A stretch of 10,409 nt of DNA from Sulfitobacter sp. (GTDB taxonomy: Bacteria > Pseudomonadota > Alphaproteobacteria > Rhodobacterales > Rhodobacteraceae): positions 1-10,409 of the forward strand of contig JAGXHD010000232.1 of the NCBI GenBank assembly GCA_024636395.1, read 5' to 3'. The translations under genes and the position numbers were made by a program. The stretch's first letter is position 1, and the number at the start of each line of letters is the position of its first letter. Shown piece after piece: positions 7,039-10,409 of this stretch. The notes beneath the pieces are model-generated. The model was not told where the DNA came from and searched no databases. It saw nothing but the letters and a program-made list of their open reading frames with translations.

Positions 7039-7733
7039 ATATCCCGACCATCGTAGAGGATCTGCTGTGCGATCCCCGCAAACAGCAGATAGATCGAGGT
7101 GACCACCAGCCCCCACTGCGCCCAGCTGTCGGGATGGAAATTCACCCAAGCGGCCCAGCCCGCAAAGAAGGTCCAGGCAAGCGCCATGGGCAATGTGACG
7201 ATGCGCCACCGCTCCGTGCGCACGGGATGTACGAACTTGAGCGGGATGAACATCGTGATTGCCAGAAACGTCACCAGCACCAGACTGATGTACCACGGAA
7301 TATGAAGCGCGAATATCACAAGCACCAGCATGTTCCAGCATCCGGGAAAGCCGGAGAATGAATTATCCTTGGTTTTCATGCGGGTATCAGCGAAATACAT
7401 GGCGCTGGCAAAGGTCACGATGATGATCATGAGCCAGCCACTCCAACCGTCCATCAGGCCAGATTTAAAAAGCGCAAAGGCGGGGATGAAAACGTACGTG
7501 AGATAGTCGATGATTAGATCGAGCAGCACACCATCAAATTCCGGCGCATTGGTTTTCACATCGTATTTGCGCGCCAGCGGCCCGTCGATCCCGTCGACGA
7601 AAAAAGCGACGACCAGCCACAGAAACATCATGTCATAGCGTGCGTCCACAGCGGCGAGCATCGCCAGCATGGCAAAGACGGCGCCTGTCCCGGTGAGAAG
7701 ATGAACGGCGAGGGCTTTGGTTTGTGCGGTCAT
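7035..7733 (-). CDS. pcs: Phosphatidylcholine synthase (CDP-diacylglycerol--choline O-phosphatidyltransferase)
   Basis: Pcs condenses CDP-diacylglycerol with choline to give phosphatidylcholine and CMP in the inner membrane. The protein has the modified CDP-alcohol phosphotransferase motif described for Pcs, DG-x2-AR-x12-G-x3-D-x3-D: D50 G51, A54 R55, G68, D72, D76 in the 232-residue form. The 12-residue spacing sets Pcs apart from the usual x8 spacing of PgsA and PssA. Several hydrophobic helices fill the rest, which fits an integral membrane enzyme, and length is close to known Pcs proteins. The frame extends upstream to a GTG at 7799, which would add 22 residues overlapping xerC. I chose ATG 7733 because MTAQTKALAVHLLTG starts like family members. 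No clear ribosome-binding site precedes it. It lies 46 nt after xerC on the same strand. The substrate is presumably choline taken up from outside (inference). Confidence 0.93.
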   Translation of the reverse strand: MTAQTKALAVHLLTGTGAVFAMLAMLAAVDARYDMMFLWLVVAFFVDGIDGPLARKYDVKTNAPEFDGVLLDLIIDYLTYVFIPAFALFKSGLMDGWSGWLMIIIVTFASAMYFADTRMKTKDNSFSGFPGCWNMLVLVIFALHIPWYISLVLVTFLAITMFIPLKFVHPVRTERWRIVTLPMALAWTFFAGWAAWVNFHPDSWAQWGLVVTSIYLLFAGIAQQILYDGRDI

Positions 7734-7770
7734 AGGGATGTGTCGCAAATCAGGGGTTTGGGCGCAAATG

Positions 7771-7796
7771 AAAAAAATGTCACGCCCGAGGGTGCG
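7771..7796 (-). terminator. Possible weak terminator overlapping the xerC stop codon
   Basis: On the minus strand a short stem, CACCC (7794-7790) with GG-C-GTG (7786-7781, one bulged C), encloses a tiny TCG loop. Three bases later comes a run of seven T (7777-7771). The T-run is the best on this strand, but the stem is only five pairs, so efficient termination is doubtful and pcs may still be read from the DUF484-xerC transcript. Confidence 0.35.
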
Positions 7797-8718
7797 CACG
7801 GTTGTAGACTTCCATCAGGCGCAGGGTGTCCACGGCCGTATAGGCCTGCGTGGTCGAAAGGGACGCATGGCCGAGCAGTTCCTGAATGGCGCGCAGATCG
7901 CCGCCCGCGTCCAGCAGATGGGTGGCAAAGCTGTGGCGCATGGCGTGGGGCGTGGCGCTGGCGGGCAGGCCGAGCTGCATCCGGGCGCTGGCCATGACTT
8001 TCTGGATCGCCCCCGCTGACAGCGCGCCGCCGCGCACTCCCCTGAAGAGTGGCCCCTTGGCCTCGCGCCCATGTGGGCAGGCGCGCAGATAGCCCTCGAC
8101 CGCGTCGCGCGCGGCGGGCAAAACAGGAACTATGCGTTCCTTGCCGCCCTTCCCAAGAATACGCAGAACCTGCGGCAGCGGCGCGTCGGCACCCGTGAGC
8201 GCCAGCGCTTCCGAGATCCGCAAGCCGCAGCCCCAAAGAAGCGTCAGCACGGCCACATCACGGGCCGCGACCCAAGGTTGGCGGGCCTGCGTCTCGACAC
8301 AGTCGATCAATTCGCGTGCAGCGTCGATGGCGAGTGGACGAGGCAGCTTTCTGGTAAATTTCGGAGAGCGGGTCGACAACACCGCCGTAGGCTCGAACCC
8401 CTCGCGCTCCGCCAGCCAGCGGTAGAATGCTTTGACCGCCGAGAGCTTGCGGGCGAGGCTGCGGGGGCCTACGTCGGCGGACCGTGTGCGCGCCATCCAC
8501 GCCCGCATATCACTCACGGTGATTTTGGCGAGCGTGCCGAGGCCGCTGGTGCCGCCGTGATGCACACTGATGAAGGCCAGAAATTCCGTCACATCGCCCC
8601 GGTAAGCGGTCAGCGTGTTGTCAGCGGCCCCTTTTAGGGCGCGCTGATGCTCCAGCCACGTCTGGAGTGCGTCCCGCGCGGCGGGAGAGATGGCGAGCGT
8701 ATCCGGGGCTTCGCTCAA
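7780..8718 (-). CDS. xerC: Site-specific tyrosine recombinase XerC
   Basis: XerC acts with XerD at dif sites to resolve chromosome dimers at cell division. An N-terminal SAM-like core-binding domain covers about residues 10-100 (WLEHQRALKGAADNTLTAYRGD is in it), followed by the catalytic domain. The full catalytic set is present: Arg167 in GCGLRISEAL, Lys190 in GKGGKER, His258 and Arg261 in PHAMRHSF, His284 in LLGHASLSTTQAY, and nucleophile Tyr293. The open frame extends upstream to 8886, but that part overlaps the DUF484 gene and looks like shadow sequence. The start chosen is TTG 8718-8716, which overlaps the DUF484 TGA in TTGA and gives 312 residues, a normal XerC length. The DUF484-xerC order matches E. 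coli yigA-xerC, which favours XerC over XerD. Confidence 0.92.
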   Translation of the reverse strand: MSEAPDTLAISPAARDALQTWLEHQRALKGAADNTLTAYRGDVTEFLAFISVHHGGTSGLGTLAKITVSDMRAWMARTRSADVGPRSLARKLSAVKAFYRWLAEREGFEPTAVLSTRSPKFTRKLPRPLAIDAARELIDCVETQARQPWVAARDVAVLTLLWGCGLRISEALALTGADAPLPQVLRILGKGGKERIVPVLPAARDAVEGYLRACPHGREAKGPLFRGVRGGALSAGAIQKVMASARMQLGLPASATPHAMRHSFATHLLDAGGDLRAIQELLGHASLSTTQAYTAVDTLRLMEVYNRAHPRA

Positions 8719-9422
8719 GACAGCCAGCGGCGCATGGTCCGCTCGAAAACGCCGGTGAAAAATACCAGCAAATCGGTGCCTTGCTGCGCGCCGAACATAT
8801 GCGGATCCTCCGCGCCCAGCACCAGCATGCCGGGCAGGCGACCTGCACCGAAATCGAGCTTGAGGCAGGCTTCGGAGCGGATCCATTCGGCATTGGGGCC
8901 GTAAATCTGCTCGGAGGCATCCTGCACCGAGCGCAATGTCACCTGCCGCACCGTGCCGCCGCGTTCCTGCGTCAGGTAGCGGTCGATAAATCCGGGCTCC
9001 GCCACGCTGAGCACATCGCCGAGGCGCTGTACGGCTGGATCGTTATCATTCTGCACCGATTCGAGAACAAGTTTCGCCGCATCCACGCGCAGGATCTCGG
9101 CCACCTCGCCGCCCAGATCGCGCAGGAAGGTCTCGAACTCGACCGGATCGAGCATCCGCAGGATGGCGCGGTGGATCTGGTTGGTGCCTGCGAGGTTTTC
9201 GTAGGCCGCCGCGATCACGCTGCGGTGGGTGTCCTCGAGGCGGTCGAGCCGCGTTTCCAGCCGCTCCATCGCGATGCCGCGCAGATCGACGATGTTACCG
9301 CCCATCGCCTTTTCGTTGGCCGCGATCAGGGCCTGCATGACGTCTGTATCATCCAGAATTACATCGGGTTGCGAAATGATCGCCTCGCGCACGGCGTCTT
9401 CTATTTTTGGGCTGCTGCTCAT
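8715..9422 (-). CDS. DUF484 family protein (YigA-like)
   Basis: This 235-residue protein belongs to DUF484, a family related to GAF domains and often encoded directly before xerC, as yigA is in E. coli. Visible features are the N-terminal PDVILDD element (about residues 19-25), a helical, possibly coiled-coil stretch over about residues 44-75 (IVDLRGIAMERLETRLDRLE), and a GAF-like alpha/beta part including RLPGMLVLGAEDPHMF near the C-terminus. The frame is open to 9509, but ATG 9422 (MSSSPKIEDAVREAI) fits the family start better; GAGAG lies about 10 nt upstream as a weak ribosome-binding site. Its TGA overlaps the xerC TTG, which suggests translational coupling. No ligand or catalytic residue can be named and the function is unknown. 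Confidence 0.85.
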   Translation of the reverse strand: MSSSPKIEDAVREAIISQPDVILDDTDVMQALIAANEKAMGGNIVDLRGIAMERLETRLDRLEDTHRSVIAAAYENLAGTNQIHRAILRMLDPVEFETFLRDLGGEVAEILRVDAAKLVLESVQNDNDPAVQRLGDVLSVAEPGFIDRYLTQERGGTVRQVTLRSVQDASEQIYGPNAEWIRSEACLKLDFGAGRLPGMLVLGAEDPHMFGAQQGTDLLVFFTGVFERTMRRWLS

Positions 9423-9507
9423 GCTGCTCTCATCATTATTTGGTCTCTCATAGCACGAGAGTTTCGGATTTTCTGCTCTTTTTACGGTCAATTCGAGCAA
9501 GCGTGCC
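9423..9507 (-). promoter_or_regulatory. AT-richer segment upstream of DUF484, probable promoter region
   Basis: This stretch is clearly more AT-rich than the surrounding genes and lies between the tal hairpin and the DUF484 start. It holds TTGACC on the minus strand (9491-9486), a good -35 hexamer, but no convincing -10 at 16-18 nt. A 5-bp inverted repeat (CTCTC 9445-9449, GAGAG 9457-9461) lies closer to the gene. I expect a promoter for DUF484-xerC here but cannot place it. Confidence 0.3.
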
Positions 9508-9546
9508 AAAAATGCCGTGGCGGGAGCGGGTATCTGCCCCGCTCCC
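9508..9546 (-). terminator. Stem-loop after tal, probable terminator
   Basis: On the minus strand GGGAGCGGG (9546-9538) pairs perfectly with CCCGCTCCC (9530-9522) around a 7-nt loop. Nine bases later comes a run of five T (9512-9508). The stem begins 15 nt after the tal stop codon, as expected for a 3' end. The gap between stem and T-run is longer than standard, so it may be an imperfect intrinsic terminator or a 3'-stabilising hairpin. Confidence 0.6.
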
Positions 9547-9561
9547 CATGTTTTCGAGGGT

Positions 9562-10215
9562 TTACAGGATGTTCTGGCCGGTCTTGGCCCAATCCTTCAT
9601 GAACTGCTCCAGCCCACTGTCCGTGAGCGGATGCGTCGCCAGCTTGCGGATCACCTCTGGAGGCGCTGTCATCACATCGGCACCTACCAGGGCACATTCG
9701 CGGACATGGCCGACGGTGCGGATGGAAGCCGCGAGGATCTGAGTCTCGAAACCGTAGTTGTCATAGATGGTTCGGATGTCCTCGATGAGGTCCATGCCGT
9801 CGAGGTCGATGTCGTCGAGCCGCCCGATGAAGGGCGAGATGAATGTGGCCCCGGCCTTGGCCGCCAGAAGCGCCTGATTGGCCGAGAAGCACAGGGTCAC
9901 GTTGACCATTTTTCCCTCGCCCGACAGGACCTTGCAGGCTTTAAGCCCGTCCCATGTCAGCGGCAGTTTCACGGTGATATTGTCGGCGATCTCGGCCAGT
10001 TTGCGGCCCTCGGCGATCATCGCATCGGCTTCCATAGCGACCACTTCGGCAGAGACGGGACCGGAGACGATACCGCATATCTCCTTGGTGACTTCCATGA
10101 TGTCGCGGCCTGATTTGAGGATCAGCGAGGGGTTGGTCGTGACCCCGTCCACCATGCCCAGATCGTTGAGCTCTGCGATGTCCTTGATCTCGGCGGTGTC
10201 TACAAAAAACTTCAT
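9562..10215 (-). CDS. tal: Transaldolase (TalC/FSA-type short subfamily)
   Basis: This 217-residue single-domain TIM-barrel enzyme belongs to the short transaldolase/fructose-6-phosphate aldolase family of the pentose phosphate pathway. Class I aldolase residues are visible: Asp6 in FVDTAE, the GVTTNPSL motif (24-31) and the Schiff-base Lys83 in TVKLPLT. E. coli FSA has Gln59 and Tyr131; here the matching residues are Glu57 (SAEVV) and Phe129 (SPFIGR), the pair found in true transaldolases. I therefore call transaldolase, which moves a dihydroxyacetone unit between sugar phosphates, rather than free-DHA aldolase. The ATG at 10215 has AGGA at 10225-10222 with a 6-nt spacer. It is divergent from priA across 111 nt and followed by a stem-loop. 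Databases often label such proteins fsa. Confidence 0.93.
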   Translation of the reverse strand: MKFFVDTAEIKDIAELNDLGMVDGVTTNPSLILKSGRDIMEVTKEICGIVSGPVSAEVVAMEADAMIAEGRKLAEIADNITVKLPLTWDGLKACKVLSGEGKMVNVTLCFSANQALLAAKAGATFISPFIGRLDDIDLDGMDLIEDIRTIYDNYGFETQILAASIRTVGHVRECALVGADVMTAPPEVIRKLATHPLTDSGLEQFMKDWAKTGQNIL

Positions 10216-10326
10216 ATCGTGTCCTATCTGGTTGGCGAGCGCGCGAGCGGTTATATCGCCTTTGCTTTAGCGTATGATCTGCGATGCTGAAACCCCTCAA
10301 CCAGACAACAGCCAAGGAAGCGCCGC
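10216..10326. promoter_or_regulatory. Divergent tal/priA intergenic region
   Basis: This 111-nt gap must hold the promoters of both genes. The plus strand has TATGAT at 10273-10278, a good -10, but no matching -35. The minus strand has TATAAC (10255-10250), also without a clear -35. Ribosome-binding sites are AGGA (10225-10222, minus) for tal and AAGGAAG (10314-10320, plus) for priA. I see no confident operator. Confidence 0.4.
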
Positions 10327-10409
10327 GTGTCCGCACAACAGTTTTTTGACGAAGGCGCGCTCGTGTCGGTGCTGACGGCGCAGCCGCTGGACCGTGCGCT
10401 GGACTACAA
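10327..10409 (+). CDS. priA: Primosomal protein N' (replication restart helicase PriA), 5' end
   Basis: A GTG at 10327 opens a frame to the window edge, giving 27 residues: SAQQFFDEGALVSVL followed by TAQPLDRALDY. The element VxVLTxQPLDRxLDY is the conserved start of the PriA 3'-DNA-binding domain in alphaproteobacteria, which supports the identity despite the short length. AAGGAAG at 10314-10320 sits 6 nt before the GTG and supports this start. PriA is a DNA helicase that reloads the replisome at stalled forks. The rest of the gene, with its helicase motifs and zinc-binding cysteines, lies outside the window. Confidence 0.8.
   Translation, partial: MSAQQFFDEGALVSVLTAQPLDRALDY

Noticed and set aside
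7734..7799. N-terminal extension of pcs to the GTG at 7799
   Set aside because: It would overlap xerC by 20 nt and add 22 residues that do not look like the Pcs N-terminus.
8719..8886. N-terminal extension of xerC to 8886
   Set aside because: The extra 56 residues are Arg/Ala-rich out-of-frame reading of the DUF484 3' end and would make XerC unusually long.
8667..9602. Plus-strand open frame of 311 codons opposite xerC and DUF484
   Set aside because: It lies antisense to DUF484 and the start of xerC, and its composition looks like shadow sequence without family motifs.
10231..10249. GAGCG/GCGAG-rich run upstream of tal
   Set aside because: It is a mirror-like, low-complexity GC run rather than a true inverted repeat, with no basis for calling an operator.

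Overview
The window looks like ordinary core chromosome of a GC-rich alphaproteobacterium, most likely a Rhodobacterales member of the Roseobacter/Sulfitobacter type. This placement is inferred from recalled protein character: an IleRS with the N-terminus and insertions I associate with that order, a choline-dependent phosphatidylcholine synthase, and the neighbours DUF484, xerC, transaldolase and priA. I see no mobile element, CRISPR array, tRNA or rRNA gene, phage gene or defence cassette. Coding density is very high and codon use looks uniform.

Left part, plus strand. The window opens inside a YcjF/TIGR01620 (DUF697) membrane protein. A 76-nt gap that can fold into an imperfect hairpin separates it from a 926-residue DUF2339 polytopic membrane protein. 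A 185-nt gap follows, with the best promoter candidate of the window and a strong leader hairpin, and then a complete bacterial-type isoleucyl-tRNA synthetase (ileS). ileS ends in a clear stem-loop terminator. The last plus-strand gene of this part is a small O6-alkylguanine-DNA alkyltransferase (ogt/MGMT family) with a possible leaderless start.

Right part, minus strand. Reading leftward from the right edge are transaldolase (tal), a DUF484 protein, xerC, and phosphatidylcholine synthase (pcs). DUF484 and xerC are coupled through a TTGA stop/start overlap. pcs converges on ogt, and the two stop codons share one CTAG. The last 83 bases hold the start of priA on the plus strand, divergent from tal.

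The genes do not form one pathway. They cover translation (ileS), DNA repair, recombination and replication restart (ogt, xerC, priA), lipid synthesis (pcs), the non-oxidative pentose phosphate pathway (tal) and uncharacterised proteins (YcjF, DUF2339, DUF484).

I did not find an undescribed multi-gene system. The observations most worth checking are residue-level: a Glu where the IleRS editing site normally has Asp, a Gln where MGMT proteins normally have the arginine finger, and transaldolase-type residues in an enzyme often labelled fructose-6-phosphate aldolase. Next come several non-coding structures: the ileS promoter dyad and leader hairpin, the hairpin before the DUF2339 gene, the leaderless ogt start and the shared CTAG stop.
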